Origin: Neodiprion pinetum
Taxonomy: Eukaryota > Arthropoda > Insecta > Hymenoptera > Diprionidae
NCBI RefSeq assembly: GCF_021155775.2
Contig: NC_060236.1
Span: 274,001 to 338,000 of the forward strand
DNA: 64,000 bases
Reading direction: 5' to 3'
Shown: one piece after another, positions 48,866 to 62,450 of the stretch
Layout: every line of letters begins with the position of its first letter
How positions within the stretch are numbered: position 1 is the stretch's first letter
Program-made: the position numbers and the translations under genes
Notes under the pieces: generated by a model
Database searches by the model: none
Told to the model about the DNA's origin: nothing
What the model saw: only the letters and a program-made list of their open reading frames with translations

Positions 48866-48995
48866 GTCCGAGGAGGAGGAGGAGGAGGATAGCAGTGGCA
48901 TATTAACGTTATTTGTGGCGTTACATAAGTCATTCTCGCGTGGCACGCACGAGACAGAGAGCCGAAGGAGAGACAGATAGATAGATAGATAGATG
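48866..48995. repeat. (GGA)n and (GATA)n microsatellites
   Basis: Six GGA units at 48866-48887 and about five GATA units at 48975-48995, in a purine-rich zone. Confidence 0.85.
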
Positions 48996-51900
48996 GGAAA
49001 TAGAGATATGTGGGGGAGGGTGGGAGGGAAAAATGTGGAAGAGGATGAGAAGAGGAAGAAAGAGGGAGAAGGAGAGATCACGTGGATTCGGAGAGTCGGC
49101 GCCCTTCGCGAGGCTATTTCTTCGAATTCTGGCTGACCCGCTAGTCTCTGACGTGAATATTCGCGTGCGATGCCGTATTATGTACGCACAGGCAAAATGT
49201 TCGTACATACATACGCACGAGCTTCAATAATTACCTCGTTGTTATTGGGCGGTACACCGACGCTATTACATAAACAGCTGCCTTCGTTGACAATCCATTT
49301 TCCGTTTAAATTCTGCGCGTAGATTATATAAATCAAGTTTAAATCATTGTTGTAGGTATCTGTATGCGTGCGTGTGTGTTCAGAAATTACAGCAATTTAG
49401 TTCGAATAATGCGCCGTGTTATTACCATCGTCATTGTTGCGAAAAAGAGAAGAAAAAAAATTAAGAGTATCGAAATCCTCTTCTCGCAAAACATCGACGA
49501 AGCAAAAAAAAATGTTTCACCGTCAACATAAATGGTTTCTCCTGCGGGTAGAAGTGCAAAAGTGAAGGGGAAGACAAAAAAAAAAAAAAAAAAGAAGTCA
49601 CTCAAAGCAAAAAATTGATTCAGCGAGACTGTGAATTTAATTATATTATACGTATACAAATTTCGAGCAACTTTTGAAACGGTATAGTGCCGAAGAACGG
49701 AACGAAGAGAGAGAGGAAGATTATAGGATACGAGGGATTTGAACGCAGCCGGTTGACAATGAAACCGGACAATCACGACTCCCGGAGGGCGAGCGGTTTT
49801 GCAAATGCCAGTTGTCATTTATATTATCGCTGGTCGCATTGATGCGGCTTTTTCTCCCGTTACATAATAGCCGATGCATTACATACTCGCCTCTCGCTTT
49901 CTCGGTTAATTATATTCCAATATGATAATTTGCGGATGTAAGAAAGGAGCGGGAGCTGTCCGTTGCTGCAGCTGCAGGTGGAGTAGAATTGAAAGACGCG
50001 AGACACGCGCTGCGCGGATTTTTTCCTCGCGATGATTGATAAACCGGCCCTCTGATGTCGGATTATTATACCTGAATTGTCGACTCGTTATACGTCCAGC
50101 TCAAGCGGCAAGCTGGCTGATTGTTAGAAGCAGGTATTGAAACACGAGATGCAGCGGCGCTTTCACCGTGACTTGCAATCTTCGTTATACATATTATTAT
50201 GTTTCTGCAGTTCCGCTGAACGACGAATCAATCTCTCGGTAAGAAAAAGGACTGTCTCTGATATTATCCGCAGGACCTACAGGATCGCAACCTTCGATTA
50301 TAAAGCGGACAAGACAGTGGAAATTAGAGCTTTTTTAATCACCTGAAATTTTAACTGTATCAATATAAATGTTGTATTTATATTTCCTTTCTGTTTGAAT
50401 TACGTATACAATGCGTTATATGTTCTTAGATTTTAACGCCAGTAATTCGTGTTCCACACAAGCTTCGAATCACGCCAAAGTTATTCTTATTCAAATTTGA
50501 GGCGAATCCACAGTTTATCATCCTTGTACATGTTCGTGTTTTTTTTAAATACAATTAGCAATTTGATGATTAGCTATGTAAAATTACACCTCTATAATTG
50601 CTGCAATTATTTCAATCATTTTATGAAGACAAAAAAATGTGACGCAAGGAGCTTTTTGAAGAACATCAAATTTTTATGATATTCTAAACCAATATCTCAG
50701 AACTGATATTTTTAATACTTGAAGTTGTAGAGATTCAATTTTCCTTTAATTAGTTGTAAAAGAACATTACGGTAATAATAAGGCGGATTGTTATTGTTGT
50801 TATAACTAAAATATTTCAGGAAAATTACATGAATTAGATGACAAAATTCTATTGGTATTATTTCCATCGCTCGTTTTCTCCAAATAACAATTCTTATTCC
50901 AAAAATAATCCAACCTCATGATTATGATCGGATTAACTTTGACGAGAAGAAAAAAAAAATGTGTGTCACGACTATTGTGGCGTGGTTTTGAAATTCGTTT
51001 TACGATTCGGTTCGGTGTTTGGAACGAATCGGTTTCCACCGACAAGTTTTTAATTGTTGTTATTTTTTTCGTTTGTTGTTCCTTACGATACAAAGTATGC
51101 ATCAATTACGGTCTTAGAAACGATAAAACGAGGTGAATCGCGTCCGCGTGTTCATACGACGTTACTCGTACATATCCTACATCGCGACTAGCGTCTAATA
51201 CGTGGAAAAAAAATTAATAAATGAAAAAAAAAAAAAACCAAGATATTAATTCAAAAGAAGTGAATTAACAGTTAGGCGGTATAGGTAAGCTCTGCGTTTA
51301 CATTTGGTATTGATTTGACAGTGAGAAATACACGGCATTAATTACCGCCGCTGCAGGTGTGCTTATAAGATTCTTTCTGTTATTCCTATTAGAGGAAGGC
51401 TGAGTTTATGCAGGATATACCTACGTATACCTGCCTATAATCTACGTCCGTTGCCGGTGCCGTTGCTAATTGCTGGCCGCACAACTAACCGCGTGGCTGG
51501 CAACGCAATTCCACGCGGCAATGAAATCCCGAATTTAGTTATTCTAATTACGACCTCGTTTTTGCCACGGCGCACTCTGCTAATTCCGACAAAAGCTGCA
51601 GGAATCGTGGTGAAAATTTTTCTCTCTTTTTGGTATTACACTCTCAAACTAAACCTAATGAAACTTACGCAGACGTATTAGTAATAAGCGAGTTGATCTT
51701 GCCACGACTGACGGAGTTTTCTCTTTCTGAGAAACATAGGTATTAAAATCATAGCGATTCATCACCAGCTGCAGCCAATCCGTTACTCGGATGATCCATC
51801 ATCGGTGCAGTGTATTACAGACCTGATTCTGCGGTACTGTCCAAGTCTGTGAAACATCTCGGTAGTTCTGTTAGCCGCGATGCTCCGAGGATGACAAACG

Positions 51901-54450
51901 CAGATTCGATTGTATCACGTGCAAACTCGCCGATCAATTTGGCGACTCAACGACGTTTTTCCTCACGTTTTCCTTCTCGTCTTATACTACGACATAACTC
52001 TTTACCAAAGTACTTGTCACCGTTCCCGCCGAATTTTGGAATAACCGTGAAACGTCAGGGAATCTTGGGGGGGTCCTTAATACTTCGTTGATACAAATAT
52101 TGTAGCGAGCACGTGGTTCATTTGTACAAGATATAAAATACGTAAGATACGGTGTGTACATTAAATGAATCTTGAGTCATCGTTAGGTTCATGAGAAATG
52201 TGAAATGCTGCCAATAACCGAGCACTAAAACTAATTTTTTCAACTTAGTTAAACCGATGGCTATACGAATTCTTTTTTTTAAGCCTAAATTATACATACA
52301 TACGGTGATGGAATATTTTCTTGAAACAAGAACGACGAATGTTCATTCAAATGTCAAGTAACTGAGATTGAGAAAAATTGAATGAAATTTAAGAAGGATG
52401 CCCCCATGTCAATTAATTACGACTAAAAACGTTATACGTATAACCCGATGAATAATCATAAAAGGAGTGAGCTGGTTCGGTAAGAATGGTTCAAAGGCCT
52501 TGTGGAAAAGATCAAAATTTTTGTCAAGATAAACGGGAAACGCCATTGAAGCTAGACAAGAGACATCCTGTGTGACGGCTCCCCGACAGCCCTGAGAATG
52601 GCCTTATAGCGAGATCCGACCCGGCGGCGCAGCCTGATGTCGAGGAACGATGATGATAACGAAGACGGGCGTTTTCCCGATCGAAGAACCGGCGCAAGAA
52701 AATATTAGAAATTGATAATCTCGGAAAGCCGGCGATGCCCACGCGTCGTTATCGCTATCGTTCGCTCGGCTTACTTACCTCCGCAGAGACGGTTTTTTTT
52801 CGAAGCGATCGTCTTCTTCCCGTGGTATTTTGATAGCTGTGAAACCTGTGTGCACAAGTTATATGTAGGTACCTACGTAATAACGGCATCGAGATAACGG
52901 ACGGATGATCGATCGATCGATCAGCCTGATTGACGGGCTGCAATTCGTTCGGACTTTTCGAATCCACCGAATTCACAGACGGCGATAAAGATTCGCGTTG
53001 TTTCTACCGGAAGCGGCAATTTTTTCGTGGTGCTTAGATTAATAAATTGTCGTTGCCCTTTTTTTTTGAATTTATCACGCCCGATATATTCGCTGATCGA
53101 ATCTCCTGATCTAACAATAAGACACAATAATTCCAATAGCCGCGCAGATTATTACATTCTGCAGGTATTGGGTAAGCCGTTCGTGGCGATCGATTCGATT
53201 TTACAGTCGCCCCTTGCGATTATTAATCGAATTAGCGTTTCGTCCATCGTTTTACTATACTTTTTGTCCTGCTCTCTTTTTACATGCAGCAGAACACGTG
53301 TTGAAGCGAGGTGTGGTTTTTTTTTTCGTTTTTTTTTTTAAATTTTTTTTCGCAGACCCGACCGCGACCGTCCGGCAGCGTCATAATTAACTCGTCGCGT
53401 GACATGCAGGGAGACAAAAAGTTATTATTAGCAAACTCCAGAGCACCAACGATACAGGAAAAACCTCGATTACTAATTTGGCGCGATATTAAAATCGAAT
53501 TTATATTTACTTTTTCATCTGGCGCGTGTCTCTTTCAATTCTATGCCATGGATTTTCTTCTCATTCCTCGTACAACGCCGAATTTTGTATATTTTTGGAA
53601 AGTTGGTTGATTGTATTGAACGGGAATCTCGGAATAACCATGAATTATATCGAAGGAATGAAGTCACCTTAGGATTTTGAAAAATTTACTCACCTGGCCA
53701 CCACTTCGGCGATATGTCCGCTAGGTTTTCACACTGCACAAGCACGAACCGATGTATATCCCATTTCCGTACGCTTCCAGTATTTCTTATCTGCGGATTC
53801 ACCTTGCTCATTTTCCACAGCTAATTGTGAGAGGTATCGCTGAAAAGAATCGAAATTTCATCAATTACAGCGACAACTCACATAGTGCTACATATCGGTA
53901 AAAGTTTACTGAATTTTGCCATCCGTAGATCCGTCGCGCAAGGTGTAATGATGATTTCAATCGAAAATGCAGAATAATGCAGTGCTGTGTACTGAAATAT
54001 TTTGCAACTCGCGAGGAGACAATTGTTGGCAATTATGATGACTCAGCTGAGAAAATGAATTTTTTTTTTTTCTCCCCATTCATCGGGTCTCGGGTGTAAG
54101 TTTCATCGTACGCTCGTCTCGCTTCCTCTCAAGTCGCACCGTTGGCATTATCTCGTCGCAGGTAATCGGACTCCGCGACTTTTCTTCACCGTGTGTGCGC
54201 AGTTCTACATTATATATCGCGATGCACGTATCCACTTACTCGCGTGAAATTATAATAATATACAAGAAGAGTGGCGCGCAGCGCGGTCGGGGAGAATGAG
54301 AAAGAAGGAGGACGCAAGTATCCGTTGCAGTAGGTACTCGGAAATTTTCTATTATGCACCAATTCTGCTTTGCAGTAGCACTCGTGCGATATACGCGCAT
54401 ACGTTATGTGTGGGACTTTTCACGACAACTCAGTAAACGATTGATCGTAA

Positions 54451-54774
54451 CATTTTTTTAATTTCATTGAGGCCCCTCCCCACTATAAAAGCTTCCAAGA
54501 ATTTTTTCGAACTCTTTGAATCACTCGTCTTTAGGCAAAAAAAGAACCATTTGGTTTCCGCGGTCCCACTCTGAATCTTGCGTAAAAATGTTTTATTTCG
54601 GAAATCAAATGTCTTTTCTTCTTGTTTCATAAAAATGAATTTCGATGTTTTTGAGATGGGTTAAAAAAAATCATAGGGTAAAGACGAGTGATTCAAAGAA
54701 TTTGAAAAGATTCTTCGAAGCATTTTAGAGGTCGTCCTAACGTAGAAAAAGTCCTCGGTGAAATTAAAAAATAT
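54451..54774. mobile_element. Foldback / MITE-like inverted-repeat element, about 324 bp
   Basis: The left arm (54451-54536) and right arm (54677-54772) are imperfect inverse copies. The inner 35 bp match almost fully: a shared TAAAGACGAGTGATTCAAAG core at 54679-54698, inverse at 54514-54533. The outermost 20 bp also match (AATTTCATTGAGG versus CCTCGGTGAAATT). About 140 bp of spacer separates the arms. No confident target-site duplication. A non-autonomous DNA element or a hairpin-RNA locus are both possible. Confidence 0.6.
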
Positions 54775-55802
54775 CATGGACAACGGTTTACCGAGTTGGC
54801 GTGGCAAGCCCCATATTCAAACAGCGGTCGTTCAGCCACTTTAACCAAGCTGAAATTGAGAAGAGAACACGGTAGGTATTTCTCGACTTCTCCAATTGTC
54901 TCCATTCAATATTATGCGACAGGAGAGCTGTACGGATGAACAATTCCATAAAAAGACATCCCGTTTTCTTTCCATCTCGAATTCTGTCCACGTGCAGCAA
55001 ACCAGAGATGAAAGAACTGGATTAGCGAAGCTCTCTTATGTACCTTATATCGGGGTCAAGACGACGGTGTGTGTAAGTAAGACGGGTTCCCGACCTTGGA
55101 TCGTTCGGATTTGTTGTGGGTGGAAAAGAGTCGCGGAGAAGGCCGTGGAGTCACTGAATGCGCCGGCACATCGGAAGACGGTGCAGGTGGAGGAGAATCT
55201 CCGTTCCTCTGAGCGGATGACAAGCTTCGCGATTCTAATTTAGATAGTCCCGCTTCAGCCACGCGCTGACAATGGGCCTATTTTGGATTTTTTCATCCCA
55301 GATAGTGATCGCGGTTCGAACCGACAACGGCGAGATCTCACCTCCTAACCGTCACTCGAGTGATGCACAAAGGACTCCCCACCAGCTTTTCAATGCCTTC
55401 GAAACACCGACCAATTGGCGCTCGTTGCGCAACCTGGAAGCCACGCAACGTCACTGCTACTGATCTATGCTCAATTTTCAATTCGCGGATTGATCGTTTA
55501 GCCGATCATTCCACTAAACGGGCTCAAGTTATAGGTATTCGACTTAGGGATAACGGCCTCGTTTTTTCAGGCTTAAGAGTCGAATGGATATACAGATTTT
55601 CGAATATTGGTTAACCATGTCTAAGAAGACATTCCGGACACCATAGATCTGCAGGAAGAGATCCATTTGAAGGTCCTAATTTCATCCCCGAACATGAAAC
55701 TGTTCCAGGTGTCACCTAGACTACTCGGTAAAATGCTGGATCGATTTTGCTCGTCCATAGCACGACGTCAATTTTACACAGTAAAATTGGTTTCCACTGC
55801 AG

Positions 55803-55943
55803 CTCTTCATACACGTATAACAAGAGTTATGCAGAGGACCCCAGTAGCCTGGGTACCACAATTTCTCGCCCTGTACGGAGAATTATGGATTTTTTGCGGG
55901 CAAAACGCGAGGAGCTAGCGCAGCTCGAGCGAGTGGTTGCCCG
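55803..55943 (+). other. Exon-like segment, 141 nt, unknown
   Basis: A good pyrimidine-rich acceptor (TTTCCACTGCAG) leads into 46 open codons ending at a donor-like GTAATT. Length is a multiple of three. The encoded peptide is Tyr/Ser-rich, then a charged amphipathic helix-like end (FLRAKREELAQLERVV). It lies in the Rbp6 sense direction, so it might be a cassette exon or part of a nested gene. No family recognised. Confidence 0.25.
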
Positions 55944-55966
55944 GTAATTTTCACTTCTTATAAAGA

Positions 55967-56398
55967 ATGAATAGAAATATGAAAATTTCATTAGGCCTGT
56001 TTCTTAGCCTTTCGCTCCGCGTCGCGGCGATTCAAAGACTTCCGCGTGCCCGTTTCGGTCACGCGACCACCGGCTCGCACACTCTCATGACACATCCGTC
56101 GCCTTACGTAATGCGAAACAGGTGCACACTCCTCCCTCAGCAGCGCGAGTCGTCGTCGCCCACGACTTCTTTGTGGGTGCCCACAACCCGAGGAGTAGGT
56201 ACAGCGCGTACATTGAACAGTACCTCGAACAACTCTGCAGATCACGGAGCGGGATCGTATGACATTAGCAGGGCAATGTCAATTAACATTCCGACCATGA
56301 AGTATTCTTCTTCTTCTTCTTCTTCTTTTTTCGGTTGGCCATTACCTTCTAAAAATATGTCAACGACCATCAATTCTCTTGCTTTAGTTAGGTGCTGA
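55967..56398 (+). CDS. Candidate ORF, 143 aa, signal-peptide-like start
   Basis: ATG frame with a second Met at residue 5 followed by a hydrophobic stretch (KISLGLFLSLSLRVAA) like a secretory signal peptide. The rest is Arg/Ser/Thr-rich with a Ser run from the (TTC)n microsatellite at 56304-56328. A long frame on the opposite strand overlaps it, so chance is a serious alternative. Confidence 0.15.
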   Translation: MNRNMKISLGLFLSLSLRVAAIQRLPRARFGHATTGSHTLMTHPSPYVMRNRCTLLPQQRESSSPTTSLWVPTTRGVGTARTLNSTSNNSADHGAGSYDISRAMSINIPTMKYSSSSSSSFFGWPLPSKNMSTTINSLALVRC

Positions 56399-57732
56399 TT
56401 ATACTACTTGCCCTAGCCAAAATTTAAGTGGTAGATTTTTTCATCCGTATACTTCCATTCGTATTGTGCCCTGCCAACGTGAGGTCGTTGTAGTGAAGCA
56501 TGATAAAACCAACCGAAACAAAAAGCAACTATTTCGGAAATCAATCAAGATTGGAATTTAGTGCTCTTTGGTTGCTGATTACGTGCAGTATTGAAAATGA
56601 TCGTGCTCGATTCTTTCGAAAAGAAAATATTTCATTTACGAACATTGCTCTTTCTCAGGCGTCCCCTTTTGAATTGATACCAAAATTTCGATAGGTTTTG
56701 CGAGAGAAAGCGATTTCAAAGAGTTGCAAGTATAAGCTGCGATCAATTATGTGAGCCCGATCAAGTGTTGCCAGCCAAAAGCCTGATGAATCCTTCAACT
56801 CTTTCTTGGCTAAATGCAAATGTCAAGTTCGTCAAACGGAAGACGAAAAATTGGAGTTCAAATACTGTCATACGATGATCAACTGTTCAGTAACTTTTAT
56901 ATGATTGGCGCCAAAAGAGAAATTGCCAAATGTCTGCTTTGACTGATTACACAAATTATCCTCGTTCAATCGATTTCTGAGATCGGTTTGCAACTGATAA
57001 TGTCAAGCCGTGGCTTTGCAATATACCGCATGGATGTTGTTCTGATAACGGCTGAAAACTGCCTGAATTAATAAAATGAAATGAAAAAAATAGCCTAAAC
57101 GATATGGTACTTGTCGGTTATACGGTAAGGAATGAAAACAGCCGAGGAGTGTTCGGTAAGCAGAACCAGAAATTTATCTCGGTGTTACGTAACGGATTCT
57201 GATAAAGGGAATTGGTTTTACCGTTTTCCCCGTAGATGCGGCGGTATCCCGGTGCATGAAACACGGCGAATACACGGGATGCGATGCAGCGGGCGTCAGC
57301 GGGGCCGTAATACATGCAGCACGTATAGCGGGCAGAAGCTGGTGTACCTCAAGCTAGATTCCAGCCGACCCATGCCACGTATTATATAGGAGGCAGCAGT
57401 CCAGCCGTGGGTAGCTAATACACGTATCATAAATTCATACGGCACTGAACCAATAAAGCGGGGCTGTTTGCCCGTTACATGTTAAGTAATTAGCCCCCGC
57501 CGCCGTTCCGCCGTTCCGCCTGCCTCCTGACCCAACGACATGGGAAACCAATGCCGCCCGATACCATCCAGCGCCACGTGGCATTGCTCGACTTAAAAAC
57601 AGCATGTAGAACAGAGATTTACGAACCATTAGGGCGTCATAAACGTCCCGAGTGGATTCGTAGCTGCATCTAGAAACTCACTCTGCGACTTGGAATCAGT
57701 ACCTGCTGACATGATTTTATCGCTCGCCTCTC

Positions 57733-57869
57733 ATTGATCGATATTGATTCGGAATAGGATATCGCGGTCTGCATGCTCGGGTATCGATATCCCATACAGA
57801 AGGTAACGGCTTCGCGAAGCAGCACCAGGAGCAGGATAGACGCGGGGAAAGTGATTGATCGATATCGAT
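57733..57869. promoter_or_regulatory. Cluster of ATCGAT / TATCGATA-type sites
   Basis: ATTGATCGATAT occurs twice in direct orientation (57733-57744 and 57854-57865). A perfect TATCGATA lies between (57782-57789), and an ATCGATATCGAT at 57858-57869. In Drosophila these resemble DREF, BEAF-32 and Cut/Onecut sites. It could be an intronic promoter, insulator or enhancer of Rbp6; function is inferred. Confidence 0.35.
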
Positions 57870-58383
57870 TAAACGTGTTTACATGACGAGATTCGAACAC
57901 CTTTCGCTCTCGCCTTGGAAATTTTATTTTTTCCTCTCGCATACCGACCAATCCGCTTAGCGGTGAAATACGAAAAATATAAGTAGTAAAAAGGAGACGG
58001 CGTACAAGCACCGAATTGATGGGATTCAATTAAAACTGTACTGTCTCGGATCGATTGGCAGTTTATCTGGAGGATTCGACTTTAAATGTGCGGGGGTGCA
58101 GGAGCTGTGAATCGAAACAGAAACGGATGGTAGATGATTCAAAGAATTGAATCATCGACAGTGAATTGGACGATTTGAACAACGAATTATCGAAGAGCAT
58201 TGCGAAGAATGTGACCATAGCCGTTGTTTTTGTACCTGAGACAAAGTTCTGCGTTCTTGAATTCAACGGTATTGACGTTAGCTCCACAGTGGAAAAGAAT
58301 AACAAGGTCTTTATTTCGCATCAGTCGGCGATCATTTCCAGACCGTTAATTGGTAGAAGCTCGAGGACCTACTGCGAGTGGCG

Positions 58384-58430
58384 CAGAGAGAGAGAGAAAG
58401 AGAGAGAGAGATTGAGAGAGTGAGAGAGAC
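58384..58430. repeat. (GA)n microsatellite
   Basis: Interrupted GAGA run. Confidence 0.85.
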
Positions 58431-60743
58431 GAAGATTTGCGAGTCCCCCGAACGCCCTGCACCATTTATTCCCTCTTCACTGAGTCACGAACGATGCCTC
58501 TTCTCCCTACCATTTTCATCCACAACGTTACGCGACCAACACTACGAAAATTTACTACACTGAGCCGGTAAGTCTGCTGCAGAAAGAGATGGGACGAAGT
58601 TGATTTCTGGATGCTGAATTCTGGTTTTGAAAGACTTCCGGCATCTCGAAATTTGACGACTGGCATCCAACATATCACTCTTGTCCAATTGCTTAGAGCA
58701 TGGACACGATTTTACATTTAGAGAGTGTTTTTCTCCCGTCCTCCTTTCTCCCGATCACGTCGCGGTGCTATGCACCTCGCAAGTGACGCGAAGCGATCGC
58801 GCGGCACGGGGTCTGGTTCCCCTCGGGCTCACGTCAGTCCCTCTTATCGCCAGGGACTGGTTTCACGAGCAAATCCTTCTCTGGATCGTCGTCTGGCAGT
58901 ATTTTATTGTCTTTTCCCCTTTCGCTGTCTCGCGTCTCCCGGAATCTGCCAAATTTCCGTCGCCGTAACCGAAACGGCGATATTCCCTTCGTCACCGAAA
59001 CGACACGCGGCTGGCAACTGAGCGGGATTTGGTTGACCGCAGACGGGCACACTTGGCCCTCGATTTGAGGTCCAGGTCGACGACGAGTCAGCCAGCTCCG
59101 AGATGTCGCCGACTTGGGCGAACACTTGTTGAGTAAATTCCCGGCATCCCGGTCCACCAACCGTGTATAATAAACGCGGGTGCGGACCGAGATCGCCTTC
59201 GCACATTCCCACATTCCGGCGAGAACGCGCACCTGCACGCCTCGGTTATATACACGGTGTATACATGTGCATAAATATTCGCGCCGCGGCGGTTAATAAA
59301 AGCCTCCTAAAATACCTCCACCCACGCCGCCAACAATAGATTTTACGCGAGAATACCACGCGACCGTGGATTCTGGCTCTCGGATTCTCGGTCGCCGCTC
59401 AGCTGCACTCGGAATCGTGACTGCGGCAGAGGCCTCGCCTCGTCTTGTACTTTGGATGGTAGGACCATGCTATGAAGGGTAGAGGTAAGGTGGACTATGT
59501 CCGTGCATGGAAAGTGTCCGTAAAGTACAGGCAAATTAAGACGGGAAATTAATGCAGCGAAAGTTCTACAAAGCACCAAACAAGTGACTTTTTGAACCAC
59601 TATTTGTCGCTTTCCGGTAGACATTTTTTCAGTTGAAAATCCATATGAAATACTTCTCTTTACCTCTGCCCTTCATAGAACATGCTTTTGGAATCTGATG
59701 TGCACCAATGAAACTGCATCGAATCGATGTACAGGTACTTCTTGGACTCGGACTAAGTCCGATGGTTCGTTTCACCAAACGTGCTATATTTTCACCCGAG
59801 TAACAAGAGTACCCCGGAAAGAGTAGCATCGTGAGTCAATGATGTGACGAGGCAGACACAAGCGAGTTCGTTTAGGCTGCCATAAAGCAAGCTCGCGAGT
59901 CTTGGGCGGGAACGAAGGACCGCCTAAAAATAAACGTCGGTCGTTATCTCCTCTTCGGCATTCGAAGACAGCAGTGTCCATAATGGTATAAGAACCGACT
60001 AAACTGAGTATCTGGTTGAAGCTTGAAACGGCTGGAGAACAGCTAGACGAGCGGTTCTCATTACACGTTTCGGTGGTGCAAATTCAACTAGGAATTATGT
60101 TTCGCGAATAAGCCCGCAGTGCAATATATCGAATCGGAAGAAAAACAATCCCGCATGGTAAATTTTATTGGCGACCGGCACGCGTTTCGCCCCGTAACAA
60201 TGAATCTTTCTCACCCTCCGAACTCTCCTCTCGGCGGGTTGCAGGTATTACCAGCCCGATGCATCATCCGGCCGTCAAACGCATTTGCTTTTGGCTTACT
60301 GACGCAGTCGGAGTCCCGGGTCCTGCTGCAGGTATCCGATGCACGTGTCTGCAGCCTGCTGGACCCCAGAGCGCCGGGGATGGCCGCCACGCAGTGGCGC
60401 ATGTGTGAGCTGCGACGTGTTAATGACATTACGTAATACTGAGCGAGCCAATCAATATGACGACGAACACTGTGCACACTGACTGCACAGTGATCACACC
60501 TCGCATCGTATCCTCGCTGCTGCTTCGCGGCCGGCCGATGTCACCTGTATATGTGTGTATGCATACCTACGTGTACATATATATATCCATATATATATAA
60601 CGCGTTTACAAACACGCGAGTGAATGAGTGGTAAACACGTGCGTGAAACCCCGCCCGGTTGTTGATCACGTGTGTATTGTAACGGTGCACTGTGTGTGCT
60701 ATGCCTGGACTATATGGATGGCCCCGGTGCAGTCTGCGTTCCA

Positions 60744-60744
<1 letters not shown>

Positions 60745-60774
<30 letters not shown>

Positions 60775-60830
60775 GATCCACCTGCAGTCGTGTCTATAAT
60801 TCTCTCTCTCTCTCTCTCTCTCTCCCTCTC
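60745..60830. repeat. (CA)n and (TC)n microsatellites
   Basis: About 14 CA units (60745-60773) and about 13 TC units (60800-60828), with 26 bp between. Confidence 0.9.
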
Positions 60831-61277
60831 CGTGTTCCCGTATGTTATGACCGCTGCTACTGCTGCATGGACCGCCGTAGGTTGGACCTTTTAATTAACG
60901 CCGAACGAGCCGGCCGAGGGCGGTCGCCGGGATGATTTCAATTTTCGTCCAATCGCTTTTCACCCACTAAAATGGGCTTTTTCGTACCGTCGTTTCACCG
61001 ACTTTAGCCCACTGCGGATCCAGCCCTTGTTTCAACTTTATTTCACTTCAATCGTTCCAAGGAGATTGGATGATGAAACTGAGGCAGACACCGAACGGCA
61101 TTACACTCTTACAACCAACGGAGAAAGAAATAAAAATTTGAAAAAGAGAGAAACAAAAATACATACACAAAACGTTTTCAACTTCAGGAATAAATCGACC
61201 ATGCAAGATAATTCTATAAAAATGCACTGGCTGTATCCGAAGAGGATTTTGCAATTGATTGAAATTCGTCCGGAGCA

Positions 61278-61562
61278 ATGAATAACGCAGCTGCCTTGAG
61301 CACTGGTGAGCGACAGGCAGCCTTAGAAATTCATGCTGAATTAACGGGATGTGACGTGCAAATCCTTCCCCTAATAAATGGCTTACTTGATTTTCCAACC
61401 CTATTTATACGACTGCGGCCGCAGCATTTATTGCACTGCATCTCTCTGTCCGAAGTACGAATGCAAATTGACGATTCAGCGCTGTTAAATCTACCGAGTG
61501 GGTCCGCAGCTTCGTTGCCGAGAAATCATTTGTCGAAGGAGGTTTTGAGACGACTCGTGTAA
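61278..61562 (+). CDS. Candidate ORF, 94 aa, unknown
   Basis: ATG frame in good context, balanced amino-acid composition with Leu/Ile-rich amphipathic segments (ALEIHAELTGC, ILPLINGLLDFP). It lies inside Rbp6 intron 2, same strand. Another long frame directly precedes it and one overlaps on the other strand. No family recognised. Confidence 0.2.
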   Translation: MNNAAALSTGERQAALEIHAELTGCDVQILPLINGLLDFPTLFIRLRPQHLLHCISLSEVRMQIDDSALLNLPSGSAASLPRNHLSKEVLRRLV

Positions 61563-62450
61563 TTTAGCCGAAGGCTACGTAAGAGCCGGATACGATTCTT
61601 TTTTCACCGGTATTGAAATAACACTACACGGAAACAAATCGATGCTGCAGATGATGATGGGGCTATAGAAACGCGTTGAACGACGGATGTTGCACCACAG
61701 CGGTAAGCGGATACGGTGATGGACGCAGCAATCAAGACACAGGGGATTGTTCGACATTCGCTTCGGTGTCGATGCGCTGCAGCCGCATTATAAGCAGCGC
61801 GGAAAACCCGGCGAAGATCAATTGAAAATAATCGGCTGATTGATTTGTAATTTTCCCCGGTCGTCGGGGTGGAGGAATATTCCTCGGTTCGTCGGCTTTC
61901 GCGTCCATCGTCGGCTAGGTGTATAATACCCTCAGGTTGGGGAATGGTGCCCGAATCGCGTGTCTGCCTGGCTCCCGTGTAGCTGCAGGCCCGCAATAAA
62001 AACCCGCAGAGCATAATAAATTCAGGGAGAATGTCTTTTTTTTTCTCCTTTTTATTTTCATTTCACTCCTCATGTTCTCCTCTATCCCCGCGTGCAACTT
62101 CGCCCGGGCGGAGACCTACTGCGGCGGCTATTCGGCCCAATTATCAACCTTAACGACCCTCTATAACTGCACATCGGCAGTGCGGAAGATTCGCGAGGCA
62201 CTCGTACCGCCCTGTCTTGTAAAATAAGGTTTATGTATGCATATATTAGAGGCATAATAATTCCGGCACGAACGATTCTTACTTCAATCATTTGTGCATC
62301 ACCTTTCGATTGTATAAGTCAGATTGTAGAGAAGTTGATTGCATGGTTCTAATTGTAGAACGTCAGACACAGAAAGACAAAAAAAGAAATTGAAAAGTAA
62401 ACTTCGAGAGATTCAGAATCAATTATCAATCTCGTAAAGCCGGTGCACAA

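Noticed and set aside
55310..55325. GGTTCGAACC resembling a tRNA T-loop/B box
   Set aside because: It is simply a short palindrome; no A box, acceptor stem or clover-leaf can be drawn around it.
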